Positions 14,724-21,613 are shown, counted from the stretch's first letter. The stretch is DNA of 21,722 bases from Christensenellaceae bacterium (GCA_020024085.1 JAHHUG010000014.1:1-21722), one strand, 5' to 3'. The notes: generated from the sequence alone by a model not told the origin. A program made the numbers and translations.

Positions 14724-15353
14724 TTAACCTTTGATAGATTGTTTAATAACAACCATACCACCCTTAGGTCCTGGGATACCACCTTTGATTAACAATAGGT
14801 TTCTATCCACATCAACTCTTGCTACTGTTAGGTTTTGCATTGTGGTCTTATCAACACCAAAATGTCCTGGCATCTTGTGGTTTTTGAAAACTCTAGATGG
14901 GCTAGAACATGCACTTAATGAACCAGGTGCTCTGTGGAACTTAGAACCATGAGCCATTGGTCCACAATGGTGATTCCATCTTTTGATGGTACCAGCAAAT
15001 CCGTGACCTTTAGAAGTACCAGTTACATCAACTTTGTCGCCAACTGCGAAGATGTCGCATTTGATTTCTTGACCAACTGTGTAATCAGCACTGTTAGAGA
15101 ACTTAAACTCTTTCAAGTATCTCTTAGGTTCTACATTAGCCTTTTTGAATTGACCTAACATAGGTTTGTTAACATTTTTCTCTTTAATTGAACCAAAACC
15201 GACTTGTACTGCTTCGTAACCATCTCTGTCAATAGTCTTAACTTGTGTTACTGCACAAGGACCAGCTTCAACAACGGTTACTGGGATTACGATTCCCTCT
15301 TCGGTAAAGATTTGGCTCATACCTAATTTCTTTCCAATGATTGCTTTATTCAT
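14724..15353 (-). CDS. rplC: 50S ribosomal protein L3
   Basis: L3 starts large-subunit assembly and extends a loop close to the peptidyl transferase centre. The 209 residues begin MNKAIIGKKLGMSQIFTEEG and include DVTGTSKGHGFAGTIKRWN (109-127), GPMAHGSKFHRAPGSLS and MPGHFGVDKTTMQN. The region homologous to known pleuromutilin/linezolid resistance sites reads as ordinary family sequence. The binding site is a long GGAGGTGA, about nine bases before the ATG. Confidence 0.98.
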   Translation of the reverse strand: MNKAIIGKKLGMSQIFTEEGIVIPVTVVEAGPCAVTQVKTIDRDGYEAVQVGFGSIKEKNVNKPMLGQFKKANVEPKRYLKEFKFSNSADYTVGQEIKCDIFAVGDKVDVTGTSKGHGFAGTIKRWNHHCGPMAHGSKFHRAPGSLSACSSPSRVFKNHKMPGHFGVDKTTMQNLTVARVDVDRNLLLIKGGIPGPKGGMVVIKQSIKG

Positions 15354-15382
15354 AGATAAAGTTCACCTCCGATTGTATTTGA

Positions 15383-15691
15383 TTAAAGTTTGATTTGAAT
15401 ATCAACACCAGCAGGTAAATCAAGTTTCATTAAGCTTTCAACTGTTTTAGCTGTTGGATTGTAGATATCAATCAATCTTTTGTGTGTTCTTAGTTCAAAT
15501 TGCTCTCTACTATCTTTGTACTTATGTGGTGACCTTAAGATAGTAATTACTTCCTTGTCTGTTGGAAGTGGAATAGGTCCAGATACTTTTGTACCAGTCC
15601 TCTTAACAGTTTCTACAATTTTGTCTGCAGAAACATCAATTAAATCGTGATCGTAAGCTTTAAGCTTGATTCTGATTTTTTGTCCAGCCAT
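15383..15691 (-). CDS. rpsJ: 30S ribosomal protein S10
   Basis: S10 is part of the head of the small subunit and is also the NusE factor of transcription antitermination with NusB. The 102 residues begin AGQKIRIKLKAYDHDLID and include the signature GPIPLPTDKEVITILRSPHKYKDSREQFE-type sequence (family pattern GPIPLPT...SPH..K.SREQFE). I chose the ATG at 15691, eight bases after GGAGG (15700-15704). An in-frame ATG at 15706 overlaps the binding site. rpsJ opens the supercluster; tuf and the str operon, which often precede it, are not here. It is preceded by a long structured leader. Confidence 0.98.
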   Translation of the reverse strand: MAGQKIRIKLKAYDHDLIDVSADKIVETVKRTGTKVSGPIPLPTDKEVITILRSPHKYKDSREQFELRTHKRLIDIYNPTAKTVESLMKLDLPAGVDIQIKL

Positions 15692-15699
15692 TTTTTTAT

Positions 15700-15704
15700 C
15701 CTCC
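15700..15704 (-). promoter_or_regulatory. Ribosome binding site deciding the rpsJ start
   Basis: GGAGG on the minus strand, eight bases before ATG 15691. The upstream ATG (15706) is fused to this site in ATGGAGG and so cannot be served by it. Confidence 0.8.
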
Positions 15705-15706
15705 AT

Positions 15707-15826
15707 TTATTTCCTAGCTCTTTTACACCTACCCGTGTGTGTCATGCTGTTCTCATAAAAAAAACGGGGCTTACCGTTTAATCTATCTAGAGCTAGTCGC
15801 TTGAATTTTGTCAAACTTTCGTCCAT
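15707..15826 (-). CDS. Possible 39-residue leader ORF before rpsJ
   Basis: An ATG at 15826 opens a 39-codon frame ending in TAA at 15707-15709, directly before the rpsJ binding site. A site reading AGGTGAG lies nine bases before the ATG. The product is basic and begins MDESLTKFKRLALDRLNGK, with one Cys near the end (GRCKRARK). I recognise no family. The frame runs through the attenuator-like hairpin at 15757-15779. Its codons include several that are uncommon in the neighbours (CGA, CCC, ACG, AGG), which fits structured RNA better than a protein gene. It may be a chance open frame in a leader. Confidence 0.3.
   Translation of the reverse strand: MDESLTKFKRLALDRLNGKPRFFYENSMTHTGRCKRARK
15757..15779 (-). 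terminator. Attenuator-like hairpin in the rpsJ leader
   Basis: The minus strand reads AAACGG, a six-base loop, CCGTTT, then continues as T for eight T in all (15757-15764). The stem has only three G-C pairs, so unaided termination would be partial. This fits an adjustable attenuator upstream of the S10 genes. Confidence 0.45.
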
Positions 15827-15891
15827 GGAAATTTTCTCACCTGAGTTCCGAGTAACCTCCCACTTCATCCGTTAAGTTGAACAGCGCTATT

Positions 15892-15920
15892 ATTATATAA
15901 TTTTAAAGGTTATTTGTCAA
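15892..15920 (-). promoter_or_regulatory. Main promoter of the S10-spc-alpha operon
   Basis: A perfect TTGACA (15915-15920), a 17-nt spacer and a perfect TATAAT (15892-15897) on the minus strand. Transcription should start near 15885. The match to the SigA consensus is complete and fits the demand for ribosomal transcripts. A T-rich run lies just upstream of the -35 on this strand and may act as an UP element. Confidence 0.92.
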
Positions 15921-16193
15921 ACAATTTTTTATGCATTTTAAAACTTTTATGCAAATATGCATTTTTAATTTTACAACCACAATATACATGGATAATTGTA
16001 AATTAAAAACTATACTTGTATTACTTTTTATGTTTTTTTCATTTGTAATTGCTTATTTAAATATGTATTATATCTTGGATATATTATTATATTATATATA
16101 TAGCACATTATCAATAATTAAATTTAAATTTTTTTTATTTAATTTTACCTACCCCATTTACTACAAAGGTTTATGCAATTGTTCTTTATTTCG
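15921..16193. other. AT-rich spacer between divergent promoters, no gene seen
   Basis: About 270 bases of extremely AT-rich DNA separate the S10 promoter from the plus-strand promoter at 16194. One plus-strand frame is open (15931-16203), but it has no ribosome binding site and consists of Phe/Ile/Leu/Tyr codons expected from composition. I see no convincing gene or RNA here. Confidence 0.6.
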
Positions 16194-16222
16194 TTTACAT
16201 TGAATAAGGTATATGGTATAAT
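16194..16222 (+). promoter_or_regulatory. Promoter of the O-antigen-ligase-like gene
   Basis: TTTACA (16194-16199), a 17-nt spacer and TATAAT (16217-16222) on the plus strand, with TG one base before the -10 (an extended -10). Transcription should start near 16229, about 25 nt before the TTG start codon. Confidence 0.8.
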
Positions 16223-16254
16223 TTTATGTATAATTTGCTTTAGGAGATTTTAGC

Positions 16255-17646
16255 TTGAAAGCCCTACTTGATAATAATGGTTTTGATTCAAAACCTTACA
16301 TATTTCCACAATTTAATAAATTTTTATACTCATCTTGGTATTTAGTTTTGTTGTTTTTTATAACTACAACCTTTTGGATTACCGACCTAAGTATAGTTTC
16401 AACATCAATACTATTACTAATAGCTTCATTTATATTAATTACAAACAAGGACATTACGCCTGCACTACCTATATTTGTTTTAATGGTAATTTCTGTTTCT
16501 GACCAAAATTATCTCGAAAATAAAACTAATATAATTTTGATGGCAGTAATGGGTACAATTTTAGGTCTATCTATTTTGTTTAATATTTTTTACTACAAGC
16601 AAAAATTATTAAGAGGTAAGCTAACCATTCCTTTACTACTAGTTAGCATTGCCACATTTTTAGGTGGAATAGGCTACACTGATGCTGTTTCATACGAAAA
16701 ATCATTAATGTATGTATTTACACTAGGTATTGTAATGTTTTTGCTATATGTGTATATGTATAGTTGCATCAATATGCCTGATAATATCGACAAAAAGAAG
16801 TACATAATTTGTTTTATGCTTTTATTTGCCATTATTATGTGTATACAAGTAATTACAGCCCACGCAAGAGTTAATGATTATTTTGAAAATCATATAAGGG
16901 CCTTACTTAATGTTGGTTGGAGCAATCGTCAAGGATTAGGAGCAATGCTAGTAATAACATTACCTGCACCATTCTATCTTGCCGAAACAGCAAAAAAGCA
17001 TAACTACATGTATTACTTGCTAAGTTATTCCGTTTATATTTGTTTATTTGCCACTTTCAGCCGTTGTGCAATGTTATTTGGCACTTTGGAAATAATTGCT
17101 ATTGAAATATATATGTTTATTAAAACAAAACACAAAAAGCAATTTATTTTAGCAAACTTAACTTGGCTTTTAATACTAATTATTGTAATTTGTATTAATT
17201 TAGACCTAGTGAAACTATTGCTAGATAAATTTACTAAATTAGGTTTCTATTCATCTGGCAGAACCGATTTATATAAAGAAGCATGGCAAATATTTTTACA
17301 ACAACCATTATTTGGTGTTGGACTTGGATACAACGGCAACAATTATTATGTAGAAGCTAATTGCATGTACTGGTTCCATTCTACACCACTACAAGTGCTA
17401 GCTAGTTTCGGTTTGAATGGCTTTATTTGCTATATAATATACTATATTGCAAGATTTAAGGTTTTATTTACTAAAAAGAATTTGTTTACAATAGCTATTA
17501 TATCAGGAGTGTTATTCTTCGAAGCACAAAGCTTAATTGATGCGTTTACATTCCAACCATTCCCATTTGTATTTGCTGTACTTATGATAACTACAATGCT
17601 AGAACTAATAAATAACAACGAAACAATTTCAGTAGAATTAGCATAA
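16255..17646 (+). CDS. O-antigen ligase / polymerase-like membrane protein
   Basis: This 463-residue integral membrane protein has about ten to twelve hydrophobic segments. It resembles the Wzy/WaaL (O-antigen ligase-like) family, whose members join or polymerise undecaprenyl-linked glycans outside the membrane. Family marks are SRCAMLFG (269-276, usual SRGA-type motif), the loop GRTDLYKEAWQIFLQQPLFG (335-354) with GVGLG after it, and H375 in HSTPLQVLASFG, matching the conserved loop histidine. The start is TTG, eight bases after GGAG (16243-16246). It is the only plus-strand gene, has its own promoter, and is more AT-rich than the ribosomal genes. In a Gram-positive cell the product is more likely capsule, exopolysaccharide or wall glycan than O-antigen. 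The substrate cannot be told. Confidence 0.8.
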   Translation: MKALLDNNGFDSKPYIFPQFNKFLYSSWYLVLLFFITTTFWITDLSIVSTSILLLIASFILITNKDITPALPIFVLMVISVSDQNYLENKTNIILMAVMGTILGLSILFNIFYYKQKLLRGKLTIPLLLVSIATFLGGIGYTDAVSYEKSLMYVFTLGIVMFLLYVYMYSCINMPDNIDKKKYIICFMLLFAIIMCIQVITAHARVNDYFENHIRALLNVGWSNRQGLGAMLVITLPAPFYLAETAKKHNYMYYLLSYSVYICLFATFSRCAMLFGTLEIIAIEIYMFIKTKHKKQFILANLTWLLILIIVICINLDLVKLLLDKFTKLGFYSSGRTDLYKEAWQIFLQQPLFGVGLGYNGNNYYVEANCMYWFHSTPLQVLASFGLNGFICYIIYYIARFKVLFTKKNLFTIAIISGVLFFEAQSLIDAFTFQPFPFVFAVLMITTMLELINNNETISVELA

Positions 17647-17657
17647 ATTTTATAAAA

Positions 17658-17690
17658 ATAAAGGATAACATTTTGTTATCCTTTTTTATT
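17658..17690. terminator. Bidirectional terminator between convergent genes
   Basis: A 10-bp stem (17661-17670 with 17674-17683) with a tight loop is followed by six T on the plus strand and by TTTATTTTT on the minus strand. It can end both the ligase-like transcript and the flippase-glycosyltransferase transcript that converge here. Confidence 0.88.
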
Positions 17691-17718
17691 ACAATTTATT
17701 AGTATATTTTATCAAATA

Positions 17719-18540
17719 TTACAAGATAAAGTCATATTTTTTTATTAGTTCTTCATAAATAGCATAAATGTCATCAAAATCGTGCATTTTTAGCTTTTTA
17801 TGTACTGCGTCAATATTCCATTGTTTAATGTTGTAAATATGGAAGAAAGGCACCCATTTAATACCTTTACAAAAGTGTTTTACGACTGTATCTGGCTTGA
17901 TATCTCTTTGCTCGTTAAATTTGCCATCTATATACTTTTTGTAAGTAACCGATTTATGAATAGCACTTTGGTCTGGCATTTTCATCCATTTTGTTTGAAT
18001 AAGTTTTCTACTCTTTTCAAGCATACCAGTTTGTTTGATAAGTTTGATATTCATTAAAAGCACTCCACTATTTGTGTATGTTGGCGATATCCAAAACTTA
18101 CCCATATAATCTAATGCTGCACCAAACTCGTATCCCTCGATATCTTCGTTGTAAAGTTCGTTAATATCATTGACAATCATTGTATCAACATCAAGATAAA
18201 TGATCTTTTCTGGCACATCTATCAAATCCAAAAACAGTCTATTTAATGCGTATGGTGTATATTCGGAATTTTTGTTTTTATTATTCAAAAACAATTCGTT
18301 ATAAATAGGACCTACATCAATTAAAACTGCTTCACTTTCCTCGTTTTGTGTTTTCATAATTTTAGTAAGTAAATCAATTTGTTCTTGAGTAATAATTTCG
18401 TAACTAGGATTTTGTTTAACAAGGTCCATACTTAAAACCATAACCTTAATAGGTTGCTTACAAGTTTTTATCATAGACATAACCGACAAAAGTATTCCCT
18501 TAAAAACTTTCCTGTTACCCGAATAAACTATATTTATCAT
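17719..18540 (-). CDS. Glycosyltransferase, family 8 (GT8)
   Basis: GT8 enzymes are retaining glycosyltransferases that move a hexose from a nucleotide sugar. This 273-residue protein shows the family's layout: INIVYSGNRKVFKGILLSVMS at the start, YALNRLFL (97-104), the metal-binding DxD as YLDVDT (115-120; D117, D119), NSGVLLMN (157-164), MPDQSA (188-193) and a C-terminal HFCKGIKW (222-229) in place of the usual H-x2-G-x2-K-P-W. The ATG at 18540 is used, with GGAG six bases upstream; an in-frame TTG at 18552 overlaps that site. It lies 36 nt after the flippase-like gene, probably in one operon. It lacks membrane segments, so it acts in the cytosol or at the membrane face. Donor and acceptor are unknown. 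Confidence 0.88.
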   Translation of the reverse strand: MINIVYSGNRKVFKGILLSVMSMIKTCKQPIKVMVLSMDLVKQNPSYEIITQEQIDLLTKIMKTQNEESEAVLIDVGPIYNELFLNNKNKNSEYTPYALNRLFLDLIDVPEKIIYLDVDTMIVNDINELYNEDIEGYEFGAALDYMGKFWISPTYTNSGVLLMNIKLIKQTGMLEKSRKLIQTKWMKMPDQSAIHKSVTYKKYIDGKFNEQRDIKPDTVVKHFCKGIKWVPFFHIYNIKQWNIDAVHKKLKMHDFDDIYAIYEELIKKYDFIL

Positions 18541-18576
18541 TTTTTTCTCCAATTTTAATCAAACCTACTACTTTAC

Positions 18577-20034
18577 TTACTTTGTAGTTGATTCTTGTTT
18601 ATTTTCCTCTACACTATCATCTTTAATAGTGTTTTCACTTGTTTCAATTATACCATCATTTGACAAATTGTCGCAAACATTATCTTCACTATTAGTTGTA
18701 TTATTAGTAATATTATCTATATCGTTGACTACACTTTCACAAACAACATTTTCGTTGCTAACTGCATTTTCGCATGCATTATTGTCATTTTCGTTTATTT
18801 CACTATTATTTTCCACCACATTTTCGCCATTTAACATATTAATAGTGTTATTATCTTGTTCATTTGACGAAGAATCTTCTTTTGGGCGAGTAATTTTAGA
18901 GGTAATTTTGTTACTTGTATTTGTAATAGTATTAGCTACCTTTGGCAACAAATTTTTAATTTCTTTTTCTTTATTTAATGTAATTTTTTCCAAAGCGATA
19001 TACACGAAGAAACTTAGTAGCATTGTTAAATAGTAGCTAAGCAATCTCCAAAGTAGCATACCACCCATAGCAACCTCTGCTGTAATACCTACTGCTATCG
19101 ACTGAAAAATCGACTTAAAAGCAAATTCGATACCACCACTACTACCTGGAGTAGGAATAAATACACACATAGTAATAGCAAAAGCAGTACTAAAAATAAT
19201 AAAAGGTAATTGCTCTGGACCAATATTAATATTTAACGCTTTAAGTATATAATAGGTAATAGCATAATAAACGCCCATTGTAATAAACTTAATTACAAAA
19301 CAACCCACAAAAGCACCTTTATGATGCCATAACTCCTTAAAAGCAGATTGTGCACCATAGCAATATTCGTTAAATTTAGGAATATTAGGCTCGATAAACT
19401 TCTTTAACCAATTAAATCTACACAACCAAACCATAGCATTTTCTAGCCACATTCTTACCCTTTTGGTTGTAGCTACGGTAATTAAAAATACTAATACAAA
19501 AAAGTTAATAGAAAAACCTATAATAACCATTGCATTAAGATTGCTGATGTTTTCGCTAAGTTGTGGATAATAAAATAACGATACCAAAGCATAAAGATTA
19601 GTTACCATCATAAAGATAATAAAATTCATCATCAATATGCCAGTACTATCCGAAGGCTTTACGCCAAGCCTTTTGAATGCGTACACTTGAAAGGGTTGTC
19701 CACCTGTTGCAAAAGGTGTAATACCATTAAAAAAATGTTCGGTTGAACCAATCAAATAGGTATTCACCATACTAATATCGCATTTTTTAGTTCGTGTTAA
19801 AATGCACATTGTTATTGGGTACAAAATTAAGTAAACCATCAATAACATAATGGCCAACATTAAATATTTGACATTAGTTGTTTTTAATACCTCAACAATA
19901 CCTTCAAAATCATTAAATGAAAGTATCATAGTCATAATAAAGATTGTAATGGCAGAGCCAAATATAATCATTCTTATTACTTTTTTCGAGTCGTATGTAT
20001 TCGGTTGATTAACCGTAGAATTGCTTTTTTTCAT
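18577..20034 (-). CDS. Flippase-like membrane protein (LPG synthase TM / UPF0104 family) with Asn-rich tail
   Basis: Residues 1-350 match the lysylphosphatidylglycerol-synthase transmembrane or UPF0104 family, proposed lipid or glycolipid flippases. Marks are GSTEHFFNGITPFATGGQP (96-114), QVYAFKRLGV, and PTPGSSGGIEFAF (294-306), with about eight hydrophobic segments. There is no aminoacyl-transferase domain, so it is not a full MprF. From about residue 386 to 485 there is a cytosol- or surface-facing low-complexity tail rich in Asn, Glu, Asp and Ser, with an 11-residue repeat carrying Cys at 421, 432 and 454. The ATG at 20034 follows a modest AAAGGAAA site. It is transcribed with the GT8 gene, which suggests a shared glycolipid or surface-glycan pathway. 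Confidence 0.85.
   Translation of the reverse strand: MKKSNSTVNQPNTYDSKKVIRMIIFGSAITIFIMTMILSFNDFEGIVEVLKTTNVKYLMLAIMLLMVYLILYPITMCILTRTKKCDISMVNTYLIGSTEHFFNGITPFATGGQPFQVYAFKRLGVKPSDSTGILMMNFIIFMMVTNLYALVSLFYYPQLSENISNLNAMVIIGFSINFFVLVFLITVATTKRVRMWLENAMVWLCRFNWLKKFIEPNIPKFNEYCYGAQSAFKELWHHKGAFVGCFVIKFITMGVYYAITYYILKALNINIGPEQLPFIIFSTAFAITMCVFIPTPGSSGGIEFAFKSIFQSIAVGITAEVAMGGMLLWRLLSYYLTMLLSFFVYIALEKITLNKEKEIKNLLPKVANTITNTSNKITSKITRPKEDSSSNEQDNNTINMLNGENVVENNSEINENDNNACENAVSNENVVCESVVNDIDNITNNTTNSEDNVCDNLSNDGIIETSENTIKDDSVEENKQESTTK
18658..18789 (-). repeat. Degenerate 33-nt coding repeat in the flippase tail
   Basis: Residues 416-459 divide into four consecutive 11-residue units of the pattern polar-acidic-Asn/Asp-x-hydrophobic-Cys/Thr-acidic/Asn-Asn/Ser-aliphatic-x-Asn/Ser. 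The sixth position is Cys, Cys, Thr, Cys. Weaker units may flank them. The DNA copies differ, so the repeat is old or under protein-level selection. Confidence 0.5.
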
Positions 20035-20061
20035 AAAGTTTCCTTTTTTATTAATACTTTA

Positions 20062-20090
20062 AATATATCACAGAATGCTAACTATGTAAA
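20062..20090 (-). promoter_or_regulatory. Promoter of the flippase-GT8 operon
   Basis: TTTACA (20085-20090), a 17-nt spacer and TATATT (20062-20067) on the minus strand, with TG one base before the -10. It lies about 28 nt upstream of the flippase ATG and downstream of the rpsI terminator, so this operon is independent of rplM-rpsI. Confidence 0.72.
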
Positions 20091-20242
20091 CTTTAATAAT
20101 ATGATTATATATCATATATGGTTATATTATATAATATTTGCAATGAAAAATTTAAATAATTTTAGCATAAAACACATATTAAGCAAAATTTTTTTACTTT
20201 TTGCTTTCACACACTAAAATATCAAAAAGCAAAATTTTTACA

Positions 20243-20273
20243 TAAAAAAAACGGAGCAAATAAATTGCTCCGT
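20243..20273 (-). terminator. Intrinsic terminator after rpsI
   Basis: A 9-bp GC-containing stem (20251-20259 with 20265-20273) with a five-base loop is followed on the minus strand by eight T (20243-20250). It ends the rplM-rpsI transcript. Confidence 0.92.
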
Positions 20274-20296
20274 AATTTGTTTTTTGATAAGTATAA

Positions 20297-20707
20297 TTAT
20301 CTCTTTGAGAATTGAGGTGCTCTTCTTGCGCCTTTTAAACCATACTTCTTTCTTTCCTTTGTTCTTGGGTCTCTTGTTAAGAAGCCAGCCTTTTTCAAAG
20401 CACCTCTTAATTCTGGTTCAGCAACGATTAATGCTCTTGCAACACCGTGTCTGATAGCACCAGCTTGACCTGTAAGACCACCACCTACAACATTAACAGC
20501 TACATCATAGCTATCAAGTTTACCTGTAAGCTCTAAAGGTTGTTTTACGATATATTTAAGTGTATCTTGTGCAAAATACTCTTCTAAACTTCTCTTATTG
20601 ATTACGATATTACCTTCGCCACCAGGGATTAAACGAACTCTAGCAACTGCCTTCTTTCTTCTACCAGTTCCCCAATATTGAACTTTTTTAACAGATTTCT
20701 TAGCCAT
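20297..20707 (-). CDS. rpsI: 30S ribosomal protein S9
   Basis: S9 is in the head of the small subunit; its C-terminal tail reaches the P-site tRNA. The 136 residues include YWGTGRRKKAVARVRLIPG, VGGGLTGQAGAIRHGVARAL and the conserved end GARRAPQFSKR, whose final Lys-Arg contacts the anticodon stem. It lies 12 nt after rplM and is followed by a terminator. In many Bacillota this pair lies downstream of the alpha operon near truA; here it is upstream of the S10 operon, separated by three surface-glycan genes. Confidence 0.98.
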   Translation of the reverse strand: MAKKSVKKVQYWGTGRRKKAVARVRLIPGGEGNIVINKRSLEEYFAQDTLKYIVKQPLELTGKLDSYDVAVNVVGGGLTGQAGAIRHGVARALIVAEPELRGALKKAGFLTRDPRTKERKKYGLKGARRAPQFSKR

Positions 20708-20719
20708 TATTCATTCTCC

Positions 20720-21148
20720 TTAAAACTTTAACTCAATAGGTTGTTGTGCTTCTTGGTTATGCTCTGCACCCTTGTATGTCTTAAGTTTCTTAATCATCTT
20801 TCTACCTAAAACATTCTTTGGTAACATACCCTTAACAGCCTCGTATACAACGAAATCTGACTTTGTAGCCATTAAATCCTTGTAACTCTTCTCTTTAAGA
20901 CCACCGATGTAGCCTGTGTGATATTTATAAACTTTTTGCTCTAATTTTTTACCTGTTAAAACTACCTTGTCGCAGTTAATAACGATTACATAATCACCTG
21001 TATCAACATTAGGAGTGAATGTAGGCTTGTTTTTACCTCTAAGTACAGCGGCAACTTGGCTAGCTAATCTACCAAGTGGCATACCAGCAGCATCAACAAC
21101 ATACCATTTTCTCTCTACTGTTTCAGGTTTTGCCATATATGTTTTCAT
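20720..21148 (-). CDS. rplM: 50S ribosomal protein L13
   Basis: L13 is an early 23S rRNA-binding protein of the large subunit. The 142 residues begin MKTYMAKPETVERKWYVVDA and include GMPLGRLASQVAAVLRGKNKP, DTGDYVIVINCDKVVLTGKK, YHTGYIGGLKE and AVKGMLPKNVLGR. All are family signatures. The ATG at 21148 lies eight bases after GGAGG (21157-21161). An in-frame TTG at 21163 overlaps that site and is unlikely. A consensus promoter and a short leader precede the gene. Confidence 0.98.
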   Translation of the reverse strand: MKTYMAKPETVERKWYVVDAAGMPLGRLASQVAAVLRGKNKPTFTPNVDTGDYVIVINCDKVVLTGKKLEQKVYKYHTGYIGGLKEKSYKDLMATKSDFVVYEAVKGMLPKNVLGRKMIKKLKTYKGAEHNQEAQQPIELKF

Positions 21149-21239
21149 GGTGAAAACCTCCAAATTTTAACTTAATAATTTTTGGGAATCATAAAAACAT
21201 TTAGGGGCTAACTTAATGTACTATTTTTCCCGAATTGAC
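21149..21239 (-). promoter_or_regulatory. rplM leader, possible L13-type autoregulatory element
   Basis: The leader of about 90 nt can close a GGGAA/TTCCC helix (21227-21231 with 21184-21188) around a region with a small TTAG/CTAA hairpin. It carries a 9-base direct repeat (21168-21176 and 21209-21217). L13 leaders are a known RNA class in Bacillota; I cannot confirm a match to that consensus by eye. Confidence 0.35.
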
Positions 21240-21245
21240 TTGTAA

Positions 21246-21274
21246 AGTATATTATATATTAAAGAATAAGTCAA
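21246..21274 (-). promoter_or_regulatory. Promoter of rplM-rpsI
   Basis: TTGACT (21269-21274), a 17-nt spacer and TATACT (21246-21251) on the minus strand, each one base from consensus. Transcription should start near 21239. Confidence 0.88.
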
Positions 21275-21582
21275 GCAAAATAGAGAGGTTTATGCAAAAA
21301 TAAGGTATATAGTGTATAAAATACATATATCAACAATTTTTTTATACGAAAAGCTGAACAAAACAAAATTGACTAAAGAATAGCTTTTTTGTCAAAACCA
21401 AACAATTTTTACAAAAAACAGCATACAAAAATGTAAAATATTTGAGGTTTTTGAGATAATTTTCAGCTACACACTAAAATAAAATCAACCTATCAAAATT
21501 GAAAAACGAACTAAATAGTTTTTAATGCAAAACAATTAATCTAACAGCAAAACTATTCGTATAGCTATTCAAAAATAAGCAA
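21275..21582. other. AT-rich spacer with no recognised feature
   Basis: About 308 bases between the rplM promoter and the right-edge terminator. Neither strand holds a frame with a binding site. A loose 7-bp inverted repeat (AAAAGCT...AGCTTTT, about 21350-21400) has too long a loop to mean much. Confidence 0.5.
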
Positions 21583-21608
21583 AAAACTAGCTCAAAAAAG
21601 CTAGTTTT
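21578..21608 (-). terminator. Intrinsic terminator of the right-edge gene
   Basis: A perfect 10-bp stem (21583-21592 with 21599-21608) and six-base loop is followed on the minus strand by a TTTTTT run that continues T-rich. It lies 22 nt beyond the stop of the partial right-edge frame. Four T also follow on the plus strand. Confidence 0.85.
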
Positions 21609-21613
21609 ATGTA

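Larger units (their letters stand above)
15707..15885 (-). promoter_or_regulatory. Structured leader of the S10 operon
   Basis: The transcript from the consensus promoter has a leader of about 190 nt before rpsJ, clearly richer in G and C than the surrounding intergenic DNA. Structures seen on the minus strand: GGAA/TTCC enclosing CTC-AGGT-GAG near 15830-15850; an 8-bp long-range helix (15789-15796 with 15714-15721); within it an attenuator-like hairpin (15757-15779); and a competing 5-bp helix (15764-15768 with 15732-15736). This suggests regulation by a ribosomal protein or by attenuation. The ligand is unknown. Confidence 0.6.

Noticed and set aside
15931..16203. Plus-strand frame of about 90 codons in the spacer before the ligase-like gene
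   Set aside because: No ribosome binding site, and its Phe/Ile/Leu/Tyr-rich content follows from the extreme AT content. It also overlaps the promoter of the next gene.
16223..16240. Second TATAAT-like box just before the ligase-like gene
   Set aside because: No matching -35 at 16-18 nt and too close to the start codon. The box at 16217-16222 has both a -35 and an extended -10.
18629..19033. Plus-strand frame opposite the flippase tail
   Set aside because: Ser/Leu/Phe-rich product expected from the complement of Asn/Glu codons. No independent support.
20181..20239. Repeated AAGCAAAATTTTT and an inverted partner between rpsI and the flippase gene
   Set aside because: Low-complexity A/T-rich sequence with long loops. 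It is not distinguishable from background.
15890..20296. Mobile-element origin of the surface-glycan block
   Set aside because: I looked for terminal inverted repeats, target duplications, integrase or transposase genes and saw none, so transfer is not shown by the window.
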